A DNA stretch of 64,000 nt from Citreimonas salinaria (lineage in GTDB: Bacteria > Pseudomonadota > Alphaproteobacteria > Rhodobacterales > Rhodobacteraceae), in contig NZ_FNPF01000007.1 of assembly GCF_900107235.1 (NCBI RefSeq), positions 1-64,000 on the forward strand, in the 5' to 3' direction. Each line of letters opens with the position of its first letter. Position 1 is the stretch's first letter. The notes beneath the pieces were generated by a model. That model was not told the origin of the DNA. It was given only the letters and a program-made list of their open reading frames with translations, and did not search any database. Below are positions 8,242 through 18,499 of the stretch, one piece after another. The position numbers were made by a program, and so were the translations under genes.

Positions 8242-8624
8242 AGTTTGCCAACAACGCTTTCGATGCATTGCTTCATCGAAGCTGAGGTGAACGGCTTCTT
8301 GATCATGTTGTTCAGGCCCAGCGCCTTCGCTTGGCCGACCATGTCGGGAGTGGGGCGGCCGGTAACCAGAATGAAGCCAAGTTTCTGAGTCGACTTTTGG
8401 CTACGCACGGCCTTTAGAAGTCCTAGGCCATCTAGGCCAGGCATATTGAAATCCGAAAGGACCAGGTGCACCGGGTTGCGTGCAAGCCGCTCGAGAGCCT
8501 GCTTGCCGTCATTTTCCGTTACGTAGTTCTTGATGCCGATTTCGTCGAGAGCCTGCGTTATAAGGCCACGACTTGTTGCCATATCATCGACAACCATAAC
8601 TTTTAGAGAGTCCTTGAGGCTCAT
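8238..8624 (-). CDS. cheY: CheY-like single-domain response regulator
   Basis: Stand-alone receiver, 128 residues, expected to carry phosphate from CheA to the flagellar motor or act as a phosphate sink. Asp15/Asp16 (VVDD region), phosphoacceptor Asp58 in LVLSDFNMPGLDG, the switch Thr in ILVTGRP and the Lys in MIKKPF are all present. I chose the ATG at 8622-8624 because it overlaps the cheR stop as ATGA, as do neighbouring joints; an upstream in-frame ATG at 8636 would add MEQH. It is the second cheY of the operon. Confidence 0.93.
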   Translation of the reverse strand: MSLKDSLKVMVVDDMATSRGLITQALDEIGIKNYVTENDGKQALERLARNPVHLVLSDFNMPGLDGLGLLKAVRSQKSTQKLGFILVTGRPTPDMVGQAKALGLNNMIKKPFTSASMKQCIESVVGKL

Positions 8625-9499
8625 GTGTTGCTCCATCCTGACAAGGGAAGACCGTTTTTTCGGTACGTGGTGACGCCCGTGATTTTCAGAGTATTGAGGG
8701 CTGGGCCAGTTAGCCGTTCGGAGTGCCCGATGAAGAGATGTCCACCGGGAAGTAGAAGGTCGGCGAAGTTGTTCCAGACCTTCTGCTGCGTTTCCATGTC
8801 AAAATAAATCGCTACGTTCCGGCAAAATATGGCGTCAAACGGTCCCTTGATCGGAAGCGTCTCTATCAGATTCAGTTCGCCGAACGTTACTATCCTCCGA
8901 ATCTCCGGCGATACGGAATAGCTGTCGTCGCTTCCGACTTTTCTAAAATACTTTGCGAGGTACCCGGCAGGCAATTGGTCGAGGTTTTCTTTTCGGTACT
9001 CGCCTTGTCTCGCCCTCTGGACTACCTTGGGGTCAATGTCCGTGGCCAAGATCTTGAGGTCGAGACTCGACGCAGATTGCAGGTACTCAAGCAGCGTCAT
9101 CGCGAGAGAATAGGGCTCTTCTCCGCTCGAACAACCCGCGGACCAGAACCGGACGCGTTTCTGGTTGCCAGCTCTCGCCGCGATCGTCGGGATTATCTCC
9201 TTCCTAACCGTATCGAAATGATGGTTTTCCCGGAAGAAGGCCGTGACGTTCGTGGTCAAGGCGGAAATAAGTTCCAGTCGTTCATCCCCTTGGTTCCCCT
9301 TTTCGACGAGATCGATGTAGTTGTTCAGGCTATCGATCTTCAAAGCAATCAAGCGCTTCGAAATGCGTGAATAGACGAGAGGTTTCTTGGCCGGGGACAG
9401 CTTCAGCCCGAACGAGCGATTCGCGAAGGCCGCGAGACGCTCGAATTCGTTGTCGCTGAACGACGCCGCCCCGGCCTCTGGATGAACGGGGTTGATCAT
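8621..9499 (-). CDS. cheR: chemotaxis protein methyltransferase CheR
   Basis: Uses S-adenosylmethionine to methylate chemoreceptor glutamates for adaptation. The 292-residue protein has the N-terminal helical domain (about 15-85), then the SAM-binding Rossmann domain with FWSAGCSSGEEPYSLAM, ILATDID and the C-terminal FCRNVAIYFD and GHLFIGHSE motifs of the family. The ATG overlaps the cheW stop as ATGA. Gene GC is visibly lower than flanking genes such as pnp. Confidence 0.95.
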   Translation of the reverse strand: MINPVHPEAGAASFSDNEFERLAAFANRSFGLKLSPAKKPLVYSRISKRLIALKIDSLNNYIDLVEKGNQGDERLELISALTTNVTAFFRENHHFDTVRKEIIPTIAARAGNQKRVRFWSAGCSSGEEPYSLAMTLLEYLQSASSLDLKILATDIDPKVVQRARQGEYRKENLDQLPAGYLAKYFRKVGSDDSYSVSPEIRRIVTFGELNLIETLPIKGPFDAIFCRNVAIYFDMETQQKVWNNFADLLLPGGHLFIGHSERLTGPALNTLKITGVTTYRKNGLPLSGWSNT

Positions 9500-9963
9500 A
9501 CGGCGACGCCTAATCCGGCATCCAGAACCGCATCGAGGTTCACGACGCGCACCATTGTGTCGCCTACCGAAATCATGCCGAGAATGCTGTTCCTCGTAGC
9601 CTCGGACTTGATATCCGGCGTCTCTTGGATCGACGATTTTGCGACCGAGAGGATTTCCGAAACGGACTCCACCAGCAGACCGATGGTCGTGCCTCCGACG
9701 GCCGCAACGATCACAACGTTGCGCTCATTGCCGGGGGTTGCGCCCAGGCCAAAGCGCGATGCCAGATCGAAGATCGGGATGACGGCGCCACGAAGGTTCA
9801 TGACTCCGAGCACGTCATCAGGCGTGTGCGGTAGGGCCGTGACCGGAGTCCATCGCCGGATTTCGCGGATCTGAGTGATCTCAAGGCAGAAACTCTGGCC
9901 TCCGGTCGAGAACGTGATGAACTCGAAGTACGAGTCCGCTCGGGAAATTTCAGTTTCAGGCAT
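9496..9963 (-). CDS. cheW: chemotaxis coupling protein CheW
   Basis: Adaptor that joins CheA to chemoreceptors. The 155-residue protein is a single CheW domain: FSTGGQSFCLEITQIREI, then VLGVMNLRGAVIPIFDLASRFGL, the typical NLRG motif, and VRVVNLDAVL near the end. The ATG lies within the last codons of cheA (8-bp overlap). It belongs between cheA and cheR in the operon. Confidence 0.95.
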   Translation of the reverse strand: MPETEISRADSYFEFITFSTGGQSFCLEITQIREIRRWTPVTALPHTPDDVLGVMNLRGAVIPIFDLASRFGLGATPGNERNVVIVAAVGGTTIGLLVESVSEILSVAKSSIQETPDIKSEATRNSILGMISVGDTMVRVVNLDAVLDAGLGVAV

Positions 9964-12133
9964 GCCTAAGCTCCATTCTGGCGTGCTGTGCGATCTGGTC
10001 GGATGCCGATGGCTGGGCGAGCTTTATGAGCTCTTCAGGATCAAGAATGAGTGCGATCTTTCCATCCCCCAGTATCGTCGCTGCCGATACACCAGGAATT
10101 GCCGCATAGTTGCTCTCCAGTGATTTGATCACGACTTGGCGCTGGTCGTGGATCGCGGAGACGCGCAGCGCGGTCAGGCCTTGGGTTTCTGTCGAGACGA
10201 GAAGCAGAATCCCGACCTCCTTGTCGCTTCGGATCTTTCCCAGCCCCAGATTTTCCGCGACGTCCACAATCGGGACGTAAGACCCACGAACGCTGACCAC
10301 GTGCGAGTCGGTGCCGATGACATGGATGTCCTTCGGTTTGGGGCGGATGGTTTCCAGGATCGACGAAATCGGGATGACCATCGTCTGGTCCGATACCGAG
10401 ATCACGAACCCGTCCATCACGGCCAGCGTCAGCGGAAGGATGATGGTGAAGGTCGTACCCTTGCCTGGCTGTGACGCTATCGAGACCCGCCCCCCCAGCG
10501 CCTGAACGGCGTTCTTGACCACGTCCATCCCGACGCCGCGCCCCGAAAGGCTGGACACTGTGCCGGCCGTCGAGAAGCCGGGCAGGAACAGAAGGTTGTC
10601 GATCTCCGGCTCCGATAATTCCGCATCGGCTGGAACCAGGTTCTTCTCGATTGCCTTTTCGAGGATTCGCTCGCGGTTCAGGCCGGCGCCGTCGTCGGCG
10701 ATCTCGATGAACACGCTACCCGAGCGGTGCGCAGCCGAAAGTCGGATCGTGCCCATCCTATCCTTGCCGGCCGCGGCACGGATTTCCGATTTCTCAAGCC
10801 CGTGATCGACGGCATTTCGCACCATGTGCGTCAGCGGATCGGCCAGCCGCTCGATCACCGTCTTGTCAACCTCAGTCGAGTCGCCAACGGTGACCAGGCG
10901 GGCCTTCTTTCCCGTCGCGTCCGATGCCTCGCGCACGATCCGGGACATGCGCTGGAACAGCGGCTTGACTGGCTGGGCGCGGATGGCCATCACGCCTTCC
11001 TGGATGTCGCGCGCCAGCAGTTTGTAGGCTTCCAGCTCGTTGGTGAGATGGGCGACCGTTGGCAGATCCAGTTCCTCGATCCGCTGTGAGATCATGGCTT
11101 GGTTGATGATCAGTTCGCCCACGGTGTTGATCAGGCGGTCAACCCGGTCCAGATCGACCCGCAGCGTGGCTTTCGGCCCGCGGGGCTCCTTTCCGGCGAC
11201 GCTTGCAGCCGGCCCCGTGCCGGGCGACGCGGTCTCTTCGGCCTGTGCCGGATCAGGGACGGAATCGGCGCTCGTGGCATCTGGCATTGGTGTCTCCTCC
11301 GGCGGATCGAATGCCGGCGGAGCCAGCTCCCCGTCCGCCGGTTCTACCTGTGTGTGGGCGGGTACCTCGGTCACGGAGATATCGATCACGCAGAGGCCCT
11401 CGACGAATTCGAAGACTTCATGCAGCGTCGTCTCCGTTTCCTGCGTGAGCAGATCAAGAGTCCACGAGATGCAGGGTTCGGCGGGATCGAAAGCGTCGAA
11501 ATCCGGAAGCTGCGCCATGTTCATTTCGACCGACAGCGTTCCCAGTTCGGCGAGTGCATCGAACAGCAGAAGCGGCTCGTGCCCGTTTTCGTAAAGCGCG
11601 CGCGTTGGCGTGAAGGCGATGCCGAAGCGTCGCTCGGCCTCGTGGTCCTGTGCTTGTGAACCTTCCAGGTCATCGATGACGATGGCGGCCGACGAATCGG
11701 CATCGAAATCCAGCGTCAGCGCGTCGAAGCTGAATTCCTCTTCCGCGTGATCCGGCCCCAGGTGGCCTTCGAGCTCCTTGATCAGCCCGGCCTCGGTCTC
11801 CTGGTTGGCGACGGTTTCATCGCGCGCGGCGACGACGAGATCCGACAGGTGGTCGCCCGAGCGGTGGAACAGGGCCATCAGGTCCCCGGTCACGACGATC
11901 TCGTTGCCGCGAACCTTGTCCATGACTGTTTCGAACGTGTGCGCGAAGTTGACGAGTTCATCCAGTCCGAACGCCCCCGCACCGCCCTTGATCGAATGGA
12001 CGGCCCGGAACACGGCATTCACGACTTCGGTATCGCCCGGGCTTTCCTCCATCTGGGACAGCCCTTCGACGAGAGCTTCGAGAAGCTCCTCGCATTCCTC
12101 GAAAAAGGTATCTCTGATCGAATTGCCGGACAT
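9956..12133 (-). CDS. cheA: chemotaxis histidine kinase CheA
   Basis: Soluble kinase controlled by chemoreceptors that phosphorylates CheY. Domains in order over 725 residues: Hpt (1-130) with VHSIKGGAGAFG carrying the phosphorylated His; a poorly conserved acidic middle (about 150-270) in the position of the CheY-docking domain; a low-complexity Pro/Glu linker; the dimerisation helix pair (LDRVDRLINTVGELIINQ); an HATPase domain with N box HMVRNAVDHGLE, G1 IADDGAGLN and G2 LSGRGVGMDVV; and a C-terminal CheW-like domain. The start is one base after the stop of the preceding cheY. Confidence 0.96.
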   Translation of the reverse strand: MSGNSIRDTFFEECEELLEALVEGLSQMEESPGDTEVVNAVFRAVHSIKGGAGAFGLDELVNFAHTFETVMDKVRGNEIVVTGDLMALFHRSGDHLSDLVVAARDETVANQETEAGLIKELEGHLGPDHAEEEFSFDALTLDFDADSSAAIVIDDLEGSQAQDHEAERRFGIAFTPTRALYENGHEPLLLFDALAELGTLSVEMNMAQLPDFDAFDPAEPCISWTLDLLTQETETTLHEVFEFVEGLCVIDISVTEVPAHTQVEPADGELAPPAFDPPEETPMPDATSADSVPDPAQAEETASPGTGPAASVAGKEPRGPKATLRVDLDRVDRLINTVGELIINQAMISQRIEELDLPTVAHLTNELEAYKLLARDIQEGVMAIRAQPVKPLFQRMSRIVREASDATGKKARLVTVGDSTEVDKTVIERLADPLTHMVRNAVDHGLEKSEIRAAAGKDRMGTIRLSAAHRSGSVFIEIADDGAGLNRERILEKAIEKNLVPADAELSEPEIDNLLFLPGFSTAGTVSSLSGRGVGMDVVKNAVQALGGRVSIASQPGKGTTFTIILPLTLAVMDGFVISVSDQTMVIPISSILETIRPKPKDIHVIGTDSHVVSVRGSYVPIVDVAENLGLGKIRSDKEVGILLLVSTETQGLTALRVSAIHDQRQVVIKSLESNYAAIPGVSAATILGDGKIALILDPEELIKLAQPSASDQIAQHARMELRHA

Positions 12134-12134
12134 G

Positions 12135-12506
12135 TCAGTTCACGTGCCCCGTAAGCCGCCGCAGGACCGACACCAGCGAGGTGTCGTCGAAAGGCTTGAC
12201 GATCCAGCCGGTCGCGCCGGCATCGCGCGCGCGGGCCTTCAGGTCGTCCGAGCTTTCGGTGGTCAGAACGAGGATGGGCACGTTGGTCCGGTTAGGGCCG
12301 CTGCGCAGCGTGTCGATGACGCCGAAACCGTCCATCCTGGGCATGTTGATGTCGGTGATTACCACGTCGGGATCCACATCCGGAAACACGTCCACGCCTT
12401 CCTGCCCGTCGCAGGCCGAGTGGAATTCAAAGCCGGCGCCTTCGAGCGATACGCGCAGAAGGTTCCGGATCGTGCGGGAATCGTCGATGGCCAGGACTCT
12501 CGTCAT
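12135..12506 (-). CDS. cheY: CheY-like single-domain response regulator (upstream copy)
   Basis: Receiver of 123 residues with Asp8/Asp9 (AIDDS), phosphoacceptor Asp52 (VVITDINMPRMDG), Thr in VLTTES and Lys in IVKPF. The start was chosen at the ATG that overlaps the stop of the STAS gene as ATGA; a longer open frame upstream lies over that gene. It sits directly before cheA, the usual place of the CheY that serves the motor. It differs clearly from the second cheY of the operon, so the two probably have distinct roles. Confidence 0.93.
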   Translation of the reverse strand: MTRVLAIDDSRTIRNLLRVSLEGAGFEFHSACDGQEGVDVFPDVDPDVVITDINMPRMDGFGVIDTLRSGPNRTNVPILVLTTESSDDLKARARDAGATGWIVKPFDDTSLVSVLRRLTGHVN

Positions 12507-12787
12507 TGCACCGTCTCCTTTTCGAAGTGTTGTGGATTCAGGCCGAGGCGCTGCAGGCCCTCGTGGAAGGACGGAGCCGTATCCGTTATCCTGAAATCGA
12601 TCCCGTCGGCCTCCCATTGTTGCTTCGCGACCAGCAGCAATTGCAGGCGAAGGGAGTCGAGTCGCTGGACGTCACGGGCGGAAATCGTCACCGGCGCATT
12701 GCGGGCGCCCAGCAGGAACGGAACGAGCGGATCCTCGCCGGATCGCGCACGGGCCGGGGCAAGTGCATGAAAATGAATATCTGCCAT
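12503..12787 (-). CDS. STAS-domain protein of the che operon
   Basis: A 94-residue protein with an anti-sigma-antagonist-like STAS fold pattern (VTISARDVQRLDSLRLQLLLVAKQ). STAS proteins of this size occur at the head of chemotaxis operons in Rhodobacterales; their role there is not known to me. The position of the usual phosphorylated Ser/Thr is LDSL, so phosphorylation at Ser is possible. It is the first recognised gene of the operon and its stop overlaps the cheY start. Confidence 0.8.
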   Translation of the reverse strand: MADIHFHALAPARARSGEDPLVPFLLGARNAPVTISARDVQRLDSLRLQLLLVAKQQWEADGIDFRITDTAPSFHEGLQRLGLNPQHFEKETVQ

Positions 12788-12871
12788 CGCTAACCTGTTT
12801 CTGATGATCGAAGCCGCCGGACCGAGTGATCCACGACTTGTCCGACGGCTGACAGGCTTACGGTCGCGCGA

Positions 12872-12916
12872 TTAACAAACGGTTCCGCGCCACGGCGAGT
12901 TACGAAGCATTTTCAT
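12872..12916 (-). CDS. possible 14-codon leader peptide before the che operon
   Basis: GGGAGG (12921-12926) is followed after 4 bases by ATG and a 14-codon frame, MKMLRNSPWRGTVC, ending in TAA 84 bp upstream of the STAS gene. The ribosome site is better than that of most neighbouring genes. It may be a leader peptide or the end of a slightly longer frame that starts upstream without a ribosome site. No homologue is known to me. Confidence 0.3.
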   Translation of the reverse strand: MKMLRNSPWRGTVC

Positions 12917-13151
12917 CGTTCCTCCCTGTTGACGGAACGCCGGCATCGCACGGGTCAGAACCTTCGCATCCTTCATCCATTCTGACATTCTGAGGTCAGC
13001 ACGGCGCGTTTCGGATGACGCGCCCATCGCCGCTTTGCAAAGGCGCCGAAACCCTGTATGCGAGGGCCACATCTGAGACAGGGCGCGACGACCCCCGCGC
13101 CGTGGGAATGCGATGAAAGGGGTCGGCGGCAATGGGGCCGCCATTGACATG

Positions 13152-13183
13152 GGAGGACACGGGATACGCCCGTGAGCGCCTCC
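13152..13183 (+). promoter_or_regulatory. hairpin in the pnp leader
   Basis: GGAGG (13152-13156) pairs with CCTCC (13179-13183) and encloses CACGGG (13158-13163) pairing with CCCGTG (13169-13174). It ends 15 bases before the pnp start codon. In E. coli, pnp mRNA is autoregulated through RNase III cleavage of a leader stem-loop; this hairpin could serve the same purpose, by inference. Confidence 0.5.
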
Positions 13184-13198
13184 AGACAGGATACGACG

Positions 13199-15340
<2,142 letters not shown>

Positions 15341-15376
15341 TCCGGCTGACTTATAGCCGGCCGGCTCGACCGGTCG

Positions 15377-15394
15377 AAAGGGGCGCCCCTTTTT
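15377..15394 (+). terminator. rho-independent terminator after pnp
   Basis: AAAGGGGC-GCCCCTTT palindrome followed by further T residues, 37 bp after the pnp stop. The near-absence of a loop means that the real pairing is probably GGGG with CCCC around CG. Confidence 0.7.
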
Positions 15395-15558
15395 CATGTG
15401 GCGGGGTGCATCCTTAACCCAAGCTTAAATCAATCGGTGGCATGAAGGCATTGTCGGATCGCCTCTCTCCGCGCCGATGCTCCCTCAGCAGCGCCGGGTC
15501 GCCCACGCGATCCGGCGTTTCGCTTGCCGGGATCGCCACCGGGCGGTAGGCGGGTGAC

Positions 15559-15915
15559 ATGCTCGTGCTCGAGAACATCCTGTCCGACCGGGGATCCCGC
15601 TATGCCGCCGCCGGCGGACCCTGCCGGTCCGAGGCCGAGGCAAAGGCGTTCCTGAAGGCGCTGAAGAGGAAGAAGAAGTTCGCCAAGGCGACGCACAACA
15701 CCTGGGCCTGCCTCGGCCGCGAGCACGGGCCGATGTGGCATGACGACGGCGAGGCGGGCGCCGCGGCCGTGATCCTGCGGATGCTCGAACGCGAGGGCGT
15801 GCATGACGAGATGGTCGTGGTGACGCGCTGGTTCGGTGGCAAGCACTTGGGCGGAGACAGGTTCCGCAACGTGCAGACCGTCGTTCGCGCCTACCTGGAC
15901 GCGCGGGGCGCTTGA
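15559..15915 (+). CDS. YigZ/IMPACT-family protein, single domain
   Basis: 118 residues matching the N-terminal UPF0029/IMPACT domain: FAKATHNTWAC, WHDDGEAGAAA, VVVTRWFGGKHLGGDRFR and a closing VVRAYL. YigZ of E. coli has a second C-terminal domain (about 205 residues in all); here only the first is present. Eukaryotic IMPACT modulates GCN2, but the bacterial role is uncertain. Start chosen at ATG 15559; no strong ribosome site is seen. The gene stands alone. Confidence 0.85.
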   Translation: MLVLENILSDRGSRYAAAGGPCRSEAEAKAFLKALKRKKKFAKATHNTWACLGREHGPMWHDDGEAGAAAVILRMLEREGVHDEMVVVTRWFGGKHLGGDRFRNVQTVVRAYLDARGA

Positions 15916-15958
15916 ACGCTACCTGCGCGGCGGAGCGTTGCACCGTCACGCATTGTGC

Positions 15959-16360
15959 TCAGTCCTGGCGAACCGCGTCGCTGCGGCCGTGACCGCCATG
16001 TTCCTGACTGCCGCCACCTTCGTGGCCATCATGGCCGTAGGGCCAGCGCTTCCGCCAGCCACCGTCATCCGGCCAATCATCCCAGTGGCCGTGGTCGTCG
16101 TGCCTTCCGTGCTTGGCCGCTTTCGCCCCGTATGCCGAGGCGGCCGAGATCAGCCCGACGGCGATCAGCCCCTGGATCAGATCGGGGGGTAGGCCGCCGC
16201 GGGCCATCGCCGCGTCACCCCTGTTCAGCGCGTTGCGCGAATCCGCGCGGGTGACATGGCCGTCAAAGCGCGGCGCGGGCGCGGCGGGCGCATCCGTCAT
16301 GATGTCGGCACCGGCGACCGCGGGAAGGGCGCCTGCCAGTATCAGCACGCGAAGAAACAT
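15959..16360 (-). CDS. small secreted His/Gly/Asp-rich protein, unknown
   Basis: 133 residues with a clear N-terminal signal peptide (MFLRVLILAGALPAVAGA, cleavage near 18), a second hydrophobic stretch (PDLIQGLIAVGLISAASAYG, about 58-77), then a tail rich in His, Asp, Gly and Trp (HGRHDDHGHWDDWPDDGG). The tail could bind metal ions. I do not recognise a family. The frame is convergent with the YigZ-like gene and 219 bp downstream of a response regulator gene whose terminator separates them. Supported by the signal peptide and lack of a better frame. Confidence 0.6.
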   Translation of the reverse strand: MFLRVLILAGALPAVAGADIMTDAPAAPAPRFDGHVTRADSRNALNRGDAAMARGGLPPDLIQGLIAVGLISAASAYGAKAAKHGRHDDHGHWDDWPDDGGWRKRWPYGHDGHEGGGSQEHGGHGRSDAVRQD

Positions 16361-16417
16361 GCGCGATCTCCTGATTGCGACGTCATTCTCGGACCGAAAG
16401 ATGAATGCAGTCTTACG

Positions 16418-16446
16418 AAAAAAAAGCCGGGCGCCAAGCGCCCGGC
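16418..16446 (-). terminator. rho-independent terminator of the response regulator gene
   Basis: Minus-strand reading: GCCGGGCGC-TTG-GCGCCCGGC, a perfect 9-bp stem, followed by eight T residues (16418-16425). It lies 133 bp after the stop of the OmpR-type regulator. Confidence 0.85.
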
Positions 16447-16579
16447 CAGTCCAACAGGGAGGTGCATGTGATTACCCGCACATGCAACGGGATCCTTTGG
16501 ACGGAGGCCGGTGCCGACTGGCCCGCGCCGCCTTCGTCCTGCGATGGCAACGACGCTGACGTAAGGTCGTTCCATCCGA

Positions 16580-17266
16580 TCACGAGACCAGCCGGTATCC
16601 GCCGGACTCGGTCACCAGCAGCCGGGCGTTGGACGGGTCCGGCTCGATCTTCTGGCGCAGGCGGTAGATGTGCGTCTCGAGCGTGTGCGTCGTGACCCCC
16701 GCGTTGTAACCCCAGACCTCGTGCAGCAGCACGTCGCGCGGCACCACGCCCTCGGACGAGCGGTAGAGGAACTTGAGGATGTTCGTCTCTTTCTCGGTCA
16801 GGCGGATCTTGCGGTCGTCTTCGGTCACCAGCATCTTCATCGCCGGCTTGAACGTGTAGGGGCCGACGTTGAAGATCGCGTCCTCGGATTGTTCGTGCTG
16901 GCGCAGCTGGGCGCGGATGCGCGCCAGCAGGACGGGAAACTTGAAAGGCTTGGTTACGTAGTCGTTCGCGCCCGCGTCCAGCCCCAGGATCGTGTCGGCG
17001 TCGGTGTCGTGGCCGGTCAGCATTATGATCGGCGACTTCACACCCTGCTTGCGCATCAGGCGACACAATTCGCGCCCGTCCGTGTCGTGCAGGCCCACGT
17101 CGAGGATGATCAGATCGTAGACCTGTTCGCGCGACCGCGTCATTGCGGCCGCGCCGGTCTCGGCCTCGAACACCTCGAAATCCTCGGTCATCACCAGCTG
17201 TTCGGCCAGCGCCTCGCGCAGGTCGTCGTCGTCGTCGACCAGCAGAATGTTCCGAAGCTGTGCCAT
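16580..17266 (-). CDS. OmpR-family response regulator
   Basis: Two-domain transcription factor of 228 residues. Receiver (5-120): LVDDDDDLREA, phosphoacceptor Asp in LIILDVGLHDTDG, LTGHD, and Lys in VTKPFKFP. The winged-helix DNA-binding domain (about 130-226) has RLTEKETNILKFLYR and HTLETHIYRLRQKIEPDP. No sensor kinase is adjacent, so it is an orphan. The sequence resembles the conserved alphaproteobacterial CenR type, which controls envelope functions, but I am not certain of that name. ATG follows GGAGGACAAG. It diverges from ribA. Confidence 0.92.
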   Translation of the reverse strand: MAQLRNILLVDDDDDLREALAEQLVMTEDFEVFEAETGAAAMTRSREQVYDLIILDVGLHDTDGRELCRLMRKQGVKSPIIMLTGHDTDADTILGLDAGANDYVTKPFKFPVLLARIRAQLRQHEQSEDAIFNVGPYTFKPAMKMLVTEDDRKIRLTEKETNILKFLYRSSEGVVPRDVLLHEVWGYNAGVTTHTLETHIYRLRQKIEPDPSNARLLVTESGGYRLVS

Positions 17267-17410
17267 ACGGCTTGTCCTCCTTGCGTTTCGGCGCAGATGA
17301 GACCAGAAGCGCCGGCGGGCAAGGTTTGCTGCACGGCTATCACGCCCTCGTGTGCGCTGACAGATATTGTTACAAACGTAGGCCTATCCGGCAACGAGGC
17401 GAGGACGTTC

Positions 17411-18499
17411 ATGCCGCTCGGTCCCGATCTTTCCGAAACCTTGGCGCGCGCGCGCTCGGATCTGCGCATGGGCGTGCCCGTGCTTCTGGCGGGGGAAGGG
17501 GTCGCGGTGCTGGTCGCGGCGGCCGAGACGCTGGGGCCGGAACGGCTGGCTGCCCTGCGCGCGCTGGACGAGGTCGATCTGGCGCTGACGGGCCGCCGCG
17601 CGGCGACGCTGAAGGCGCGCGCCTATGACGGCGACGTGGCCCGCGTCGCGTTGCCGGCCGACGCCGATCTGGCCTGGGTGCGCGACTTGGCCGACCCTAA
17701 AGAGGATCTGGCCCGTCCGATGAAGGGCCCCCTGCGCACGCGCCGCGGGGGCGACGCCTCGCTGCATCGTCTGGCGCTGGTGCTGTGCAAGGCCGCGCGC
17801 CTGCTGCCCGCCGCGCTGGTCGTGCCCGTCGCCGACGCAGATGCGCTTGCGGCGGCCGAGGGGCTGCTGTGCCTTGACGCGCGCGCCGTGGCGCCGTTCC
17901 TCGAACGGGTGCCGGCGCTGCGCAAGGTGGTCGCCGCCAACGTGCCGCTGCGCGTATCCGACACCGCGCGGCTGCACATTTTCCGCCCCGAGGACGGCTC
18001 GGAAGAGCATTACGCCATCGAGATCGGCCGCCCGGATCGCGCAGCGCCCGTGCTGGCGCGGCTGCATTCGGCCTGCTTCACCGGCGATTTGCTGGGCAGC
18101 CTGAAGTGCGATTGCGGGCCACAGCTGAACGCCGCGCTGGCGCAGATGGGGGACGAAGGCGCCGGCGTGCTGCTGTACCTCAACCAGGAGGGCAGGGGGA
18201 TCGGGCTGGCCAACAAGATGCGCGCCTACGCGCTGCAGGACCAGGGCTTCGACACGGTCGAGGCGAACCACCGGCTGGGCTTCGAGGATGACGAGCGCGA
18301 TTTCCGGCTGGGCGCGCAGATCCTCGACGCGCTGGGCATAGTCTCGGTGCGGCTGCTGACCAACAACCCTGCCAAGATCGCGATGATGCGGCAATCCGGC
18401 ATCGACGTGACCGAGCGCGTGCCGCTACAGGTCGGTCGGACGCCGCAGAACGCGCGCTACCTCGCCGTGAAGGCCGAGAAGTCGGGACACCTGTTTTGA
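17411..18499 (+). CDS. ribA: GTP cyclohydrolase II
   Basis: First step of riboflavin synthesis, opening GTP with loss of formate and pyrophosphate. The C-terminal half (from about 165) carries the catalytic domain: LHSACFTGDLLGSLKCDCGPQL with the three Zn-binding Cys residues, NQEGRGIGLANK and LLTNNPAKI. The N-terminal 160 residues resemble a degenerate DHBP-synthase-like domain, a known arrangement in Rhodobacterales, but lack obvious catalytic motifs. I start at ATG 17411 (MPLGPDLSETLARARS); the open frame upstream is antisense to the regulator gene. The stop overlaps the next gene. Confidence 0.92.
   Translation: MPLGPDLSETLARARSDLRMGVPVLLAGEGVAVLVAAAETLGPERLAALRALDEVDLALTGRRAATLKARAYDGDVARVALPADADLAWVRDLADPKEDLARPMKGPLRTRRGGDASLHRLALVLCKAARLLPAALVVPVADADALAAAEGLLCLDARAVAPFLERVPALRKVVAANVPLRVSDTARLHIFRPEDGSEEHYAIEIGRPDRAAPVLARLHSACFTGDLLGSLKCDCGPQLNAALAQMGDEGAGVLLYLNQEGRGIGLANKMRAYALQDQGFDTVEANHRLGFEDDERDFRLGAQILDALGIVSVRLLTNNPAKIAMMRQSGIDVTERVPLQVGRTPQNARYLAVKAEKSGHLF

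Larger units (their letters stand above)
12788..13198. other. 411-bp divergent promoter region, che operon and pnp
   Basis: Contains the promoters of the minus-strand che operon and the plus-strand pnp. A very short minus-strand frame with a strong ribosome site (12872-12916) and a pnp leader hairpin (13152-13183) are listed separately. I see no rpsO, which commonly precedes pnp in this group, and no other gene. Confidence 0.6.

Noticed and set aside
15836-16254. Plus-strand open frames over the small secreted protein gene
   Set aside because: They lack signal peptides, domains or ribosome sites, while the minus-strand frame has a clear signal peptide.
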